Notes under the pieces: model-generated | The model's database searches: none | Seen by the model: only the letters and a program-made list of their open reading frames with translations | What the model was told of the DNA's origin: nothing | Part shown: piece by piece, positions 55,172 to 63,597 of the stretch | Numbering within the stretch: position 1 is the first letter of the stretch | How the letters are laid out: each line of letters opens with the position of its first letter | Program-made: the position numbers and the translations under genes | Assembly: GCA_937139335.1 (NCBI GenBank) | Contig: CAKZPN010000023.1 | Span: 98,504-162,503 of the forward strand | DNA length: 64,000 bases | Source of the DNA: an uncultured Roseicyclus sp. | GTDB taxonomy: Bacteria > Pseudomonadota > Alphaproteobacteria > Rhodobacterales > Rhodobacteraceae | Direction: 5' to 3'

Positions 55172-56293
55172 CTACTCCGCCGCGCGGCGCAGCTCCGGTG
55201 AGGTTTCCTCGTCCGGCAAGCCTTCGCGCGACAGCAGGACGGCGACCGCCCGCAGGCCCGGAACATGGCTCGACACGATCATCACCGCGACCATGATCGG
55301 TACTGACAGGAACATTCCCGCGATGCCCCAGACCGCCCCCCAGAAGGCCAGCGACACGATGATGCCGAAGGTCGACAGGCGCAGCGTCCGGCCCATCAGC
55401 CAGGGGTCGATGACGTTGCCGTTGACGAACTGGATGATGCCCGCGGCCAGGAAAAAGGCGACCGTCGGCCCCGGTTCGCCGATCTGGACGTAGGTCACCA
55501 GCGTCGCCAACACGGTCGCCACGATGGAGCCGACGTTGGGAATGTAGTTCAGCACGAAGGTCAGCACGCCGATGGCGACGGCAAGCTCCAGCCCGAAGGC
55601 ATAGGCGATGCCGTAGACCATCAGCCCGGTGATCGCGCTGACCAGCGTCTTGACCAGCAGGTAATAATTCACCCGGTGCATGATGGTGCCGATGATCCGC
55701 TGCGCGCGGGCCGCGCGGGCCGCGTCGCCGCCCATCAGGTTGGTCAGTTTCACGTCGAACCAGAGCCGCTCGGCAAACAGGAAGCCCACGAACAGGATCA
55801 CCAGAACCGTGCCCTGCATCAACCCGCTGGCCTGCCCCGCGACGGTGCGCAGGTAGCCGGACACATTGACGCTGCCCATCGCGTTCTGGATCGCGACCTC
55901 CACCTCCGGACCCATCCAGGCAAAGAGATCGGCCACCGCCTCCGGTGCGCGTTCGGTGTAGGTGAGGGTCGTCGACAGGACCGTGTTCACCTGCGACAGC
56001 ACCAGCGAGCTGAGCATGAACAGCCCCGTCGAGATCAGGACCACGGCCGCGATGCTGGCAAGCCAGTTCGGGATGCGCAGCGGGCCGACCTTGAGCCGCG
56101 AGATATAGGTGATCGCGTCGCTGGTCAGCGAGAACACGATGATCGCGACGGCAAGCGAGGTCAGCAGGAACCGTGCCTGCATGAGCAGGAACAGCAGGAC
56201 CGCCCCCGCGATGATGATGAGCGCGCCGGTCTGGATGCGGTGGCGGGTGCCTGCATCTTCAAGCGGGCCGCCGGTCGGGGGTCTTTGGGACAA
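55172..56293 (-). CDS. AI-2E family transporter-like membrane protein
   Basis: The product has eight hydrophobic segments and the AI-2E/TqsA/PerM pattern (V-L-N-Y-I-P-N-V-G-S-I-V-A-T, then G-N-V-I-D-P-W-L-M-G). Family members export small molecules or ions; substrate unknown. Start choice is unsure: no ATG is available, TTG 56293 (373 residues) follows AAGGAG by 11 bases, and a farther TTG at 56350 would give 392 residues. Confidence 0.88.
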   Translation of the reverse strand: MSQRPPTGGPLEDAGTRHRIQTGALIIIAGAVLLFLLMQARFLLTSLAVAIIVFSLTSDAITYISRLKVGPLRIPNWLASIAAVVLISTGLFMLSSLVLSQVNTVLSTTLTYTERAPEAVADLFAWMGPEVEVAIQNAMGSVNVSGYLRTVAGQASGLMQGTVLVILFVGFLFAERLWFDVKLTNLMGGDAARAARAQRIIGTIMHRVNYYLLVKTLVSAITGLMVYGIAYAFGLELAVAIGVLTFVLNYIPNVGSIVATVLATLVTYVQIGEPGPTVAFFLAAGIIQFVNGNVIDPWLMGRTLRLSTFGIIVSLAFWGAVWGIAGMFLSVPIMVAVMIVSSHVPGLRAVAVLLSREGLPDEETSPELRRAAE

Positions 56294-56433
56294 TGGCCTG
56301 TCGGCTCCTTCTGGTCGAGGCAGTTTGAGTGTCCCGGCCGGTAATCTCAAGCCCCGCCATTGCCGCGGCTTCGGTTGCCTGCGGCGGGTTCCGGCGCTAG
56401 GTCGATCGTCGACACGTTGATCGGAGACCGCCC

Positions 56434-57213
56434 ATGCTGACCGTCATTTCCCCCGCCAAACGCCTCGACTGGGCCGACCGCGATGTGGAGATGACCGAGC
56501 CGCGGTTTCAGTCCGATGCCGGCACGCTGGCGCGCGCGGCCCGGCGCCTGACGCAGGCGCAGTTGGCGGACCTCATGGACCTGTCGCCTGCGCTGGCCAA
56601 GCTGAACGCCGACAGGTTCCGGCGCTTTGCCGAGGATCGGGACAACACCCGCCCCGCGGCCCTGGCCTTTGCCGGCGATACCTACATGGGGCTTGAGGCC
56701 GGCAGCCTCGGGGTGGACGACCTGCGGTTCGCACAGGACCGGCTGCGTATCCTCTCGGGGCTCTACGGCATCTTGCGCCCGCTCGACGCGATCCATGCCT
56801 ATCGGCTGGAAATGGGCAGCCGGCTGAAGACCCGGAAGGGGCCAAACCTTTACGCGTTCTGGGGCGACAGGCTGGCGCGCGCGCTGAACGAGGATGCCGC
56901 GGCGCTGGGAACCACGACGCTGATCAACTGCGCGTCGGTGGAGTATTTCTCGGCCGTGAACCGGGACGCGCTCCAGCTCGAGGTGATCACGCCACAATTC
57001 CTGGAAGACAAGCCGGGCGGCCCGAAGATCGTCAGCTTCTTCGCCAAGAGGGCGCGGGGCGCGATGGCGCGCTTCATCGTCGAACGGCGGCTGACCGACC
57101 GGGACGGCATCCTCGACTTCGACGCCGGCGGCTACGTCCACGCGCCTGAGCTCAGCGAACCGGGCAGCCCCGCGTTCCTTCGCAGTGCGGATGCGGCGGC
57201 CGAAGCGGCCTAG
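56434..57213 (+). CDS. yaaA: Peroxide-stress protein YaaA
   Basis: The 259-residue product matches YaaA along its length, with M-L-T-V-I-S-P-A-K-R-L-D, A-F-A-G-D-T-Y-M-G-L-E-A and L-S-G-L-Y-G-I-L-R-P-L-D. In E. coli YaaA lowers free iron during peroxide stress and binds DNA. Its stop overlaps by four bases the end of the convergent small membrane-protein gene. Confidence 0.96.
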   Translation: MLTVISPAKRLDWADRDVEMTEPRFQSDAGTLARAARRLTQAQLADLMDLSPALAKLNADRFRRFAEDRDNTRPAALAFAGDTYMGLEAGSLGVDDLRFAQDRLRILSGLYGILRPLDAIHAYRLEMGSRLKTRKGPNLYAFWGDRLARALNEDAAALGTTTLINCASVEYFSAVNRDALQLEVITPQFLEDKPGGPKIVSFFAKRARGAMARFIVERRLTDRDGILDFDAGGYVHAPELSEPGSPAFLRSADAAAEAA

Positions 57214-57482
57214 GAGCCCGGCGAGCCGAGGAAGGCCGCGGTCAGTGTCATTACGACCAGCACGGCGGTTAGGACGAACAGCGTGACGCGCGCGGATCTG
57301 TCTTCCGGCGACCTGAGCCAGCGCCCCACCTGCGTCAGGAACTGACCCGGCCCCGGAATGACGTTGCCCGTTTCCACGACGGCGCGGCGGCGCAGCAGGA
57401 ACAGCGTGCGAAACATCATCCCGGCCCAGGCCAGGAACACGAGCCCCTGCAAGGCAAGCTGGATGGTCTGACCGGCGCCCAT
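57210..57482 (-). CDS. Small two-helix membrane protein, unknown
   Basis: The 90-residue product has hydrophobic segments at about 8-28 and 66-86 flanking a basic loop. I recognise no family. ATG 57482 gives the compact form; an upstream in-frame start at 57518 would add a charged 12-residue extension. It is convergent with yaaA and follows nothing closely on its strand. Confidence 0.65.
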   Translation of the reverse strand: MGAGQTIQLALQGLVFLAWAGMMFRTLFLLRRRAVVETGNVIPGPGQFLTQVGRWLRSPEDRSARVTLFVLTAVLVVMTLTAAFLGSPGS

Positions 57483-57560
57483 GGATCGCCCTTTCGTGCC
57501 GCGGTCACGCGCCACCATAGCGCCGCGCCGGTCTGGGCGGCAAAGCCGATTTTCGGCCGG

Positions 57561-58916
57561 TCACTTCTTGCCGGGCGTGCCGTCGAACTTCTTCTCCAGC
57601 GTGGTCCAGCAGTCGATGTAGTCGTCCTGCAACGGAGCCTCCGTCGCGGCGAAGCGCGTCAGGTGCTGGGGAAACCGGGTCTCGAACATGAAGGACATCG
57701 TGTTGTCGAGCTTGTGCGGCGACAGTTCGGCGTTCGACGCGCCCTCGAACGCGTCGCGGTCGGGTCCGTGGGGCAGCATCATGTTGTGGAGCGACATGCC
57801 CCCCGGCACGAAACCCTGGGGTTTCGCGTCATACTGCCCGTAGATGTTGCCCATCAGCTCGGACATGATGTTGCGGTGATACCAAGGCGGGCGGAAGGTA
57901 TCTTCGGCCACCAGCCAGCGCTCGCGGAACAGCACGAAGTCGATGTTCGCTGTGCCGGGGATGCCCGACGGCGCGGTCAGGACCGTGAAGATCGACGGAT
58001 CGGGATGGTCGAACAGGATCGCGCCGACCGGGCAATAGGTGGTGAGGTCGTATTTGACCGGCGCGTAATTGCCGTGCCAGGCCACCACGTCGAGCGGCGA
58101 ATGCCCGATCTCGGTGCGGTGGAATTGGCCGCACCACTTCACGGTGACGGTCGACGGCACCTCGCGGTCCTCGAAGGCGGCGACCGGCGTCTTGAAATCG
58201 CGGCGGTTGGCGAGGCAGTTGGCCCCGATCGGCCCGCGCCCCGGCAGCTCGAACTTCTGCCCGTAGTTCTCGCAGACGAAGCCGCGCGCGGGCCCGTCCA
58301 GCACCTCCACCCGGTAGAGCAACCCGCGCGGGATCACCGCGATCTCCTGCGGAGCGAGGTCGATGATGCCAAGCTCGGTGAAAAACCGCAGCCGCCCCTC
58401 CTGCGGGACGACGAGCAGTTCGCTGTCGGCGGAGTAGAAGTAGTCATCCGCCATCGAGGCGGTGACGAGGTAGATGTGGCTCGCCATGCCCACCTGCGTG
58501 TTCACGTCGCCCGCCGTGGTCATGGTGCGCATGCCGGTGAGCCAGGTGAGCCGTTCATCGGAATGGGGGACGGGATCCCAGCGGTACTGGCCCAGCGAAA
58601 TCACGTCGGGATCGACATTCGGGGCGGATTTCCAATGCGGCAGGTCGATCTTCGTGTAGCGCGCGGAGTGCTTGACGGAGGGCCTGATCCGGTAGGTCCA
58701 GGTGCGCTCGGGCGGGTTGGCGGTGAAGGCGGTGCCGGAAAGCTGCTCGCCGTAGAGGCCGTAGTTGCATTTCTGCGGCGAGTTCATGCCCTGGGGCAGG
58801 GCGCCGGGCAGGGCCTCGGTCTCGAAATCGTTGCCGAAACCGGGCATGTAGCCTTCGTGCGTGCCCACGGGCGTGGCGGCCTGGGTCAGGCCATGCGACT
58901 TGGTCTGGCGGTTCAT
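57561..58916 (-). CDS. hmgA: Homogentisate 1,2-dioxygenase
   Basis: HmgA opens the homogentisate ring in tyrosine and phenylalanine catabolism using Fe(II). The 451-residue product has [17 protein letters not shown] near the start and the iron site [11 protein letters not shown] then [14 protein letters not shown] strong AAGGAGG precedes the start. The usual partners (fumarylacetoacetase, maleylacetoacetate isomerase) are not adjacent. Confidence 0.97.
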   Translation of the reverse strand: MNRQTKSHGLTQAATPVGTHEGYMPGFGNDFETEALPGALPQGMNSPQKCNYGLYGEQLSGTAFTANPPERTWTYRIRPSVKHSARYTKIDLPHWKSAPNVDPDVISLGQYRWDPVPHSDERLTWLTGMRTMTTAGDVNTQVGMASHIYLVTASMADDYFYSADSELLVVPQEGRLRFFTELGIIDLAPQEIAVIPRGLLYRVEVLDGPARGFVCENYGQKFELPGRGPIGANCLANRRDFKTPVAAFEDREVPSTVTVKWCGQFHRTEIGHSPLDVVAWHGNYAPVKYDLTTYCPVGAILFDHPDPSIFTVLTAPSGIPGTANIDFVLFRERWLVAEDTFRPPWYHRNIMSELMGNIYGQYDAKPQGFVPGGMSLHNMMLPHGPDRDAFEGASNAELSPHKLDNTMSFMFETRFPQHLTRFAATEAPLQDDYIDCWTTLEKKFDGTPGKK

Positions 58917-58985
58917 GGCAGCGGTCCTCCTTGACCAATGGAGCTAACAGTTGAATTTGTAACTAACAAGGCTACATGGCTCACC
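58917..58985. promoter_or_regulatory. Divergent hmgA/marR control region
   Basis: This 69-base, AT-richer stretch holds the hmgA ribosome-binding site and a repeat typical of MarR operators: GTTAG occurs twice (minus strand) around TTACAAATTCAAC, with AGTT...AACT forming a partial dyad (58949-58964). Control of hmgA by the adjacent MarR protein is inferred. Confidence 0.45.
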
Positions 58986-59432
58986 ATGATGCGCGATACA
59001 TGTGACGAGACATTCGAGCTGGCCGATTTCCTGCCCTACCTGCTGAACCAGGCGGCGGAGGCGTCGGGGCAGGAGTTCCAGACGATCTACAAGGGCCGCT
59101 ACGGGATGTTGCGGACCGAGTGGCGGGTGCTGTTCCACCTTGGCATATATGGCCGGATGACCGCCAAGGAGATCGGCGAGCGGGCGGTCATTCACAAGAC
59201 CAAGGTCAGCCGGGCGGTGCAGAAGCTGGCGGCGCGGCGGTTCATCACGCGCGAGCGGCACGCGGCGGACCGGCGGTTCGAGTATCTCGACCTGACGACG
59301 GCCGGGCGGGCGGCCTATCGCGACCTGCACGAGGTGGCGCGGCAATACGATGCGCGGCTGACCTCGCAGTTCTCGGACGAAGAGACGGCGCTGTTGCGGT
59401 CGATGCTGAAGCGGCTGGCCGGCGGGCGGTAG
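58986..59432 (+). CDS. MarR-family transcriptional regulator
   Basis: The 148-residue winged-helix protein has R-T-E-W-R-V-L-F-H-L-G, the recognition region T-K-V-S-R-A-V-Q-K-L, and the wing D-R-R-F-E-Y-L-D-L-T. ATG 58986 is preferred over ATG 58938, which has no ribosome-binding site and would leave only 21 bases between two divergent genes. Its likely target is hmgA, with an aromatic acid as effector. Confidence 0.9.
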   Translation: MMRDTCDETFELADFLPYLLNQAAEASGQEFQTIYKGRYGMLRTEWRVLFHLGIYGRMTAKEIGERAVIHKTKVSRAVQKLAARRFITRERHAADRRFEYLDLTTAGRAAYRDLHEVARQYDARLTSQFSDEETALLRSMLKRLAGGR

Positions 59433-59477
59433 GCGCGGGACTTTACTTTCCCGAGGAAAAGCCGTTCTGCTGGCGCC

Positions 59478-60341
59478 ATGAATGAACATCTCAAAGGTCT
59501 GATCATCACCACGCTGGGCGTGCTCTTCGTGGTGCCGGATTCGCTTTACGTGCGGCTCATCGATGCCGAGCCGATGGTGACGGCGTTCTGGCGCGGGATG
59601 AGTGCCGGGGGGATCATCCTTCTGGGGCTTCTGGCGGTGCAGGGCACCAAGGGGTTCGGGCAGGTGCTGCGCTCGGGCTGGCCCGGGGTGATCTACATGG
59701 TGCTGATCGGGTATACGGCGCCGGGCTTCGTGCTGGCGGTGACGCATACCAGCGTGGCGAACGTGGTGTTCATCTTCGCCTCGATGCCGATCTTCTCGGC
59801 CATTTTCGCGCGGGTGTTTCTGGGCGAGCCGATCAGCCGGCGGGTGGTGATGACCATGCTGGCGGTGATGGCGGGACTGGCGATCATCGCTTACGGGTCG
59901 GGCGAGAACGCGGTGGCACACTGGTCGGGGGATCTTTACGCGCTGTCGGTGTGCATTGCCTATTCCGGGGCGCTGACGGCGGTCAGGGGGCTGAAGGATA
60001 TCTCGATGATCCCGGCGATTCCGCTGGCCTATATCGGGGCGGCGCTTTTGATCTGGCCGTTCATCGAGCCGGGGCCGCCGGTCGAGGCGCAGTGGCACCT
60101 GTTCCTTGGGCACGGGGCGTTCATCGCGGTGGCGACCTGTTTCCTGACGCTGGGGCCGCGGTATATCAGTTCGCCCGAGGTGTCGCTGCTGATCCTGCTG
60201 GAATCGGTGCTGGCGCCCTTGCTGGTCTGGGCTATCGTGGGCGAGGACCCGGGGCGCTGGGCGATGATCGGGGGCGCGGTGGTGATCGGGGCGCTTTTGG
60301 CGTCGAACTTCGTGGCCCTGAGGCGGCGGCGGGTGGTCTGA
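59478..60341 (+). CDS. EamA/DMT-family transporter
   Basis: The 287-residue protein has about ten hydrophobic segments in two EamA repeats (F-W-R-G-M-S-A-G-G-I-I-L-L-G and V-A-T-C-F-L-T-L-G-P-R-Y-I). Such proteins move amino acids or other metabolites. It is two bases upstream of the ornithine-cyclodeaminase-like gene, suggesting a shared substrate. Confidence 0.9.
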   Translation: MNEHLKGLIITTLGVLFVVPDSLYVRLIDAEPMVTAFWRGMSAGGIILLGLLAVQGTKGFGQVLRSGWPGVIYMVLIGYTAPGFVLAVTHTSVANVVFIFASMPIFSAIFARVFLGEPISRRVVMTMLAVMAGLAIIAYGSGENAVAHWSGDLYALSVCIAYSGALTAVRGLKDISMIPAIPLAYIGAALLIWPFIEPGPPVEAQWHLFLGHGAFIAVATCFLTLGPRYISSPEVSLLILLESVLAPLLVWAIVGEDPGRWAMIGGAVVIGALLASNFVALRRRRVV

Positions 60342-60343
60342 CG

Positions 60344-61264
60344 GTGGGGCCGGCGTTCATCTCCTACGAGGAGGGCGAGCGGCACCTGGACTGGCTGGCG
60401 ATGGCAAAGGCGCTGGAGGCGGGGCATCACCTGCCGCGTGCGACAGCCGAAGTGAGTTACCTGACGAGGGGCGAGGATACGGCGATCACGCTGTCGGCGT
60501 GGATCGACGGGCTGGGGCTGGCGGTGAAGTCGGCGCATGTTTTTCCGGGGGCGCCGGCGCATGGCGCGCCGAATATCAATGGCGGGGTGTATTTCTACGA
60601 CGACAGGACCGGGGCGCTGAAGGCGGTGCTGGATTTCCACCTGGTGACCAAGTGGAAGACGGCGGCCGACAGTTTGCTGGGGGCGTTGAAGCTGGCGCGG
60701 CGGGAAAGCCGGAAGGTGTTGATCGTGGGCGCCGGTGTGGTGGCGCGGTCGATGGTGGAGGCCTATGGCGCGGGGTTTCCGGGGTGTGCGGTTCGCGTCT
60801 GGAACCGGTCGGTCGAAGGGGCCGAGAGGCTGGCGGCCGGGTATCCGGGTGTGGAGGTTGCGACCGACCTGGAGGCCGCGGTGCGTTGGGCGGATATCGT
60901 GAGTTGCGCGACGCTGGCGAAAGAGCCGCTGATCAGGGGAGAGTGGTTGCAGCCGGGGCAGCATCTGGACCTGATCGGGGCGTTCCTGCCGGATATGCGG
61001 GAGGCGGATGACGCCGCCATGCGGCGGGCGCGGGTGTTCGTGGATATCCGCGGCGACACGATGGAGAATATCGGCGAGATCGCGGACCCGCTGGCGCGCG
61101 GGGTGATCTCGGAGGCGGACGTGTTGGCGGATTTCTATGATTTGCCGAAGGGCATGTTCCGGCGGGAGAGCGATGAGGAGATCACGCTGTTCAAGAATGG
61201 CGGGGGCGGGCACCTGGACCTGATGGCCAGTGCCCATATTCTCGAGATGTGCGGCGCTACCTGA
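60344..61264 (+). CDS. Ornithine cyclodeaminase/mu-crystallin family protein
   Basis: The 306-residue product has a Rossmann site V-L-I-V-G-A-G-V-V-A-R-S-M and the family's D-F-H-L-V-T-K-W-K-T-A-A-D-S segment with the Lys and Asp typical of the fold. Members reduce imines or deaminate amino acids; the substrate is not predictable. It starts at GTG 60344, two bases after the EamA stop, with no clear ribosome-binding site, so coupling is likely. Its 3' end overlaps the convergent lprI-like gene by eight bases. Confidence 0.9.
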   Translation: MGPAFISYEEGERHLDWLAMAKALEAGHHLPRATAEVSYLTRGEDTAITLSAWIDGLGLAVKSAHVFPGAPAHGAPNINGGVYFYDDRTGALKAVLDFHLVTKWKTAADSLLGALKLARRESRKVLIVGAGVVARSMVEAYGAGFPGCAVRVWNRSVEGAERLAAGYPGVEVATDLEAAVRWADIVSCATLAKEPLIRGEWLQPGQHLDLIGAFLPDMREADDAAMRRARVFVDIRGDTMENIGEIADPLARGVISEADVLADFYDLPKGMFRRESDEEITLFKNGGGGHLDLMASAHILEMCGAT

Positions 61265-61598
61265 TGAATTCGGCAAGCTCGCGGGCGCGGTCTTCGCCGA
61301 GGTTCATCTTGCAGGCGCCGACGGCCATGTCGGTGCCGGGGTCGCCGCCGAAGGTGGTGGCAAGGAAGGCGCACTGGGCGTCGCGATAGGCGATCCATGC
61401 GGTTTGCGAGGCTTCGAGCGCGGGGACGGCGGTGGTTTCGCCGGTGATGGTGTCAATCTCGTGGGCAAATTTCATCGCGGCGTCGAGATACATGGCAACG
61501 ATTTCGTCGACCCGCTGGACCTCGGCCTCGATCGTGTCGGCGGGGGCGGTGGTGGCGAGGCCGAGGGTGAGGGCGAGGAGAATTGCGAGACGAGTCAT
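61257..61598 (-). CDS. LprI-like secreted protein (DUF1311)
   Basis: The 113-residue product has a signal peptide ending T-T-A-P-A (about 20) and the LprI/DUF1311 pattern with L-E-A-S-Q-T-A-W-I-A-Y-R-D-A-Q-C and a second Cys near the end (V-G-A-C), a probable disulfide. Some relatives inhibit lysozyme; that role here is unproven. No good ribosome-binding site is seen. Confidence 0.82.
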   Translation of the reverse strand: MTRLAILLALTLGLATTAPADTIEAEVQRVDEIVAMYLDAAMKFAHEIDTITGETTAVPALEASQTAWIAYRDAQCAFLATTFGGDPGTDMAVGACKMNLGEDRARELAEFIR

Positions 61599-61622
61599 GA
61601 TGGCTTTCGGTAGCGGGTGGGG

Positions 61623-61643
61623 CGTTTTCTTGAAAAGAAAACG
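61623..61643. repeat. Perfect palindrome, first of a second pair
   Basis: Nine-base arms (CGTTTTCTT and complement) flank a three-base centre GAA. It lies between lprI and mipZ, 24 bases upstream of the lprI-like start. Confidence 0.8.
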
Positions 61644-61646
61644 GGG

Positions 61647-61667
61647 CGAAATCTTTTAAAGATTTCG
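61647..61667. repeat. Perfect palindrome, second of the second pair
   Basis: Ten-base arms (CGAAATCTTT and complement) flank one central T. It begins three bases after the first palindrome, and the two centres are 24 bases apart. It lies 10 bases past the mipZ stop, so the pair may end mipZ transcription, but the architecture equals that of the dnaN/recF pair. Confidence 0.8.
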
Positions 61668-61677
61668 GGCCGTTGCG

Positions 61678-62487
61678 CTAGAAATCGACCTCGACGCCGG
61701 GGAGGTTGAGCGCCTTGATCAGGTCGCGGAGTTCCTGCCGGGCGGCGACGTTGGAGATGTTGAGCTGTTTCACCCCGATATCCTTGAGATCGAGCAGGGT
61801 GAGGCCGCGGGGGAAGAGTTCGCGGAAGATGACACGCTCGTTGAAGCCCGGGGCGGTGCGGAAGCCGATGCGCTTGGCGAGGTTGTCGAGGGCCGCCCCC
61901 ATCTTCTCCTTGTTGACCATCTGCTGGGCGCCGAGGCGGTTGCGGACGACGATCCAGTCGATCGGCTTGAGCCCGGCCTGTGCCCGAAGCTGGCGGGCGT
62001 TCCAGACCATTTCGGAATAGACCGAGGGGCCGAGGATCTTCATCCCGTCGGCATCGACATGGGCGAGCAGGTCGAAATCGATGAAGCTGTCGTTCAGGGG
62101 CGTGATCAGCGTGTCGGCCAGCGAGTGGGCGACCTGGCTGAGGCGGGTGTGGGATCCGGGGCAGTCGATCAGGATGAAGTCGCTGTCGGGTTCCAGTTCG
62201 GCCACGGCGGCGGAAAGCCGGCGGTCATAGATGTTCTCGCCCGGCTGGAGGGCGGACTGGTCGACCTCGGGGAGGTCGCGATAGGCGGGCGAGGGGAGGT
62301 TCAGGCCCGACTTCTCGAGGAAACGCTCGCGGTTGCGGATGTAGGTGCCGAGCGTTTTCTGGCGGAGGTCGAGGTCGAGCGTGCTGACCTTGTGGCCGAG
62401 CCGGGCCAGTGCCGTGGCCACGTGCATCGACACGGTCGACTTGCCCGCCCCGCCCTTTTCGTTCCCCACGACGATGATATGCGCCAT
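61678..62487 (-). CDS. mipZ: Division-plane ATPase MipZ
   Basis: MipZ is a ParA-family ATPase that forms a gradient from the ParB-origin complex and inhibits FtsZ near the poles in alphaproteobacteria. The 269-residue product starts M-A-H-I-I-V-V-G-N-E-K-G-G-A-G-K-S-T with a deviant Walker A, and has D-L-D-L-R-Q-K-T-L-G and I-D-C-P-G-S-H, which separate MipZ from plasmid ParA. ATG 62487 is chosen over a longer in-frame form to 62589. Confidence 0.93.
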   Translation of the reverse strand: MAHIIVVGNEKGGAGKSTVSMHVATALARLGHKVSTLDLDLRQKTLGTYIRNRERFLEKSGLNLPSPAYRDLPEVDQSALQPGENIYDRRLSAAVAELEPDSDFILIDCPGSHTRLSQVAHSLADTLITPLNDSFIDFDLLAHVDADGMKILGPSVYSEMVWNARQLRAQAGLKPIDWIVVRNRLGAQQMVNKEKMGAALDNLAKRIGFRTAPGFNERVIFRELFPRGLTLLDLKDIGVKQLNISNVAARQELRDLIKALNLPGVEVDF

Positions 62488-62626
62488 GTTTCCGTAACCC
62501 TCGTTCTGCGCTGATTTCATGCGCGAATTTTTGCGCACCCTACCGTTGGCGCCAGCGATTTGAAAGAGAGCTTCGCGCAGTTGTCGCAAGGTACTGGCGC
62601 GGTTGCATCAGGTGGGGCCGGAATCG

Positions 62627-62654
62627 AAAACGCCGCCCCGGGGGAGCGGCGTTT
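62627..62654 (-). terminator. Terminator of the rplS-rpmE operon
   Basis: On the minus strand AAACGCCGC pairs with GCGGCGTTT around a C/G-rich inner stem with one bulge, ending in TTTT. It starts 26 bases after the rpmE stop. Confidence 0.6.
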
Positions 62655-62679
62655 CGTGGTGCAGAATGCAGGGCGTCGA

Positions 62680-62901
62680 TCAGAAGCCGAGACCTGCGTA
62701 TTTGTTTTTGAACTTCGACACGCGGCCGCCCGCGTCGGTCAGGCGGTGGCCGCCGCCCGTCCAGGCCGGGTGGACCGTGGGGTCGATGTCGAGCGACAGG
62801 CTGTCGCCGTCGGACCCGTAGGTCGAGCGCATGGTGACGACGGTACCGTCGGTCATCTTGACTTCGATGAAGTGGTAATCGGGGTGGATGTCTTTTTTCA
62901 T
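62680..62901 (-). CDS. rpmE: Ribosomal protein bL31
   Basis: The 73-residue product starts [10 protein letters not shown] and has H-P-A-W-T-G-G and K-F-K-N-K-Y. It lacks the zinc-binding cysteines of the C+ form, as in many alphaproteobacteria. Its ATG overlaps the rplS stop by four bases. Confidence 0.96.
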   Translation of the reverse strand: MKKDIHPDYHFIEVKMTDGTVVTMRSTYGSDGDSLSLDIDPTVHPAWTGGGHRLTDAGGRVSKFKNKYAGLGF

Positions 62902-63302
62902 GTCGCCGATCCTTGCACGGGTTTCTTGCCGTCGTCCTTGGGCTTGTAGTTCGAATCCTCGGCGATCCGGGCCGATTTGCCCCGGCGCGCGCGCAGGTAG
63001 TACAGCTTGGCGCGGCGAACGCGGCCGCGGCGGATCACGGTGATGTTGTCGATGTTGGTCGAGTAGAGCGGGAAGATCCGTTCCACGCCTTCACCGAAGG
63101 AAATCTTGCGGATGGTGAAGCTTCCGGCGATGCCGTCGCCGTTCTTGCGGCTGATGCAGACGCCTTCGAAGTTCTGCACCCGGGTGCGGGTGCCCTCGGT
63201 AACCTTGAAGCCGACGCGGACGGTGTCGCCTGCCTTGAAGTCGGGAATGTCCTTCCCGAGTTCGGCGATCTGTTCCGCCTCGATCTGAGCGATAATGTCC
63301 AT
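62898..63302 (-). CDS. rplS: Ribosomal protein bL19
   Basis: The 134-residue product sits at the subunit interface. It has [23 protein letters not shown] and [14 protein letters not shown]. The last 20 residues are a Lys-rich extension beyond the usual end. TAGGAG lies nine bases before the ATG. The usual upstream partners trmD and rimM are absent. Confidence 0.97.
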   Translation of the reverse strand: MDIIAQIEAEQIAELGKDIPDFKAGDTVRVGFKVTEGTRTRVQNFEGVCISRKNGDGIAGSFTIRKISFGEGVERIFPLYSTNIDNITVIRRGRVRRAKLYYLRARRGKSARIAEDSNYKPKDDGKKPVQGSAT

Positions 63303-63597
63303 CGCTGCATTCTCCTAATTGTGCTTGCGGTTTGGCCCGCAAAGGTGTCTCGCGTCCTCAGAGCTCTTGGTCTTCGTCCGGGTCCGCCGTGCCGGTCTTG
63401 CCGGGGGCGCCCGCCAGAGGTCAGGTCGTCTTGTCTTGTTCGGTGCCCCTAAGGGCTTGTCCGGAAAAGCGAAAATGGCGCGGAGACGGACCCATCAGAA
63501 GAAAAACGGGAATCACGCGCGCCGACGCTGGTTCGGAATGGGCGCGGTAAATCAGGTTCGGGGCTCAAATTCAAGGAAAAAAGGGCCCTGGCAGGCG
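63303..63597. other. Leader region of rplS with a possible trmD tail remnant
   Basis: No intact gene is seen. On the minus strand 63414-63431 encodes R-R-P-D-L-W, a typical C-terminal TrmD motif, and one frame over, 63358-63420 encodes a plausible tail ending D-P-D-E-D-Q-E-L-stop, 55 bases before rplS. Nothing upstream of these continues as TrmD. The remnant idea is tentative. Confidence 0.3.

Noticed and set aside
58938..58985. Longer MarR start at ATG 58938
   Set aside because: It lacks a ribosome-binding site and would leave only 21 bases for two divergent promoters, in a stretch that looks like operator DNA.
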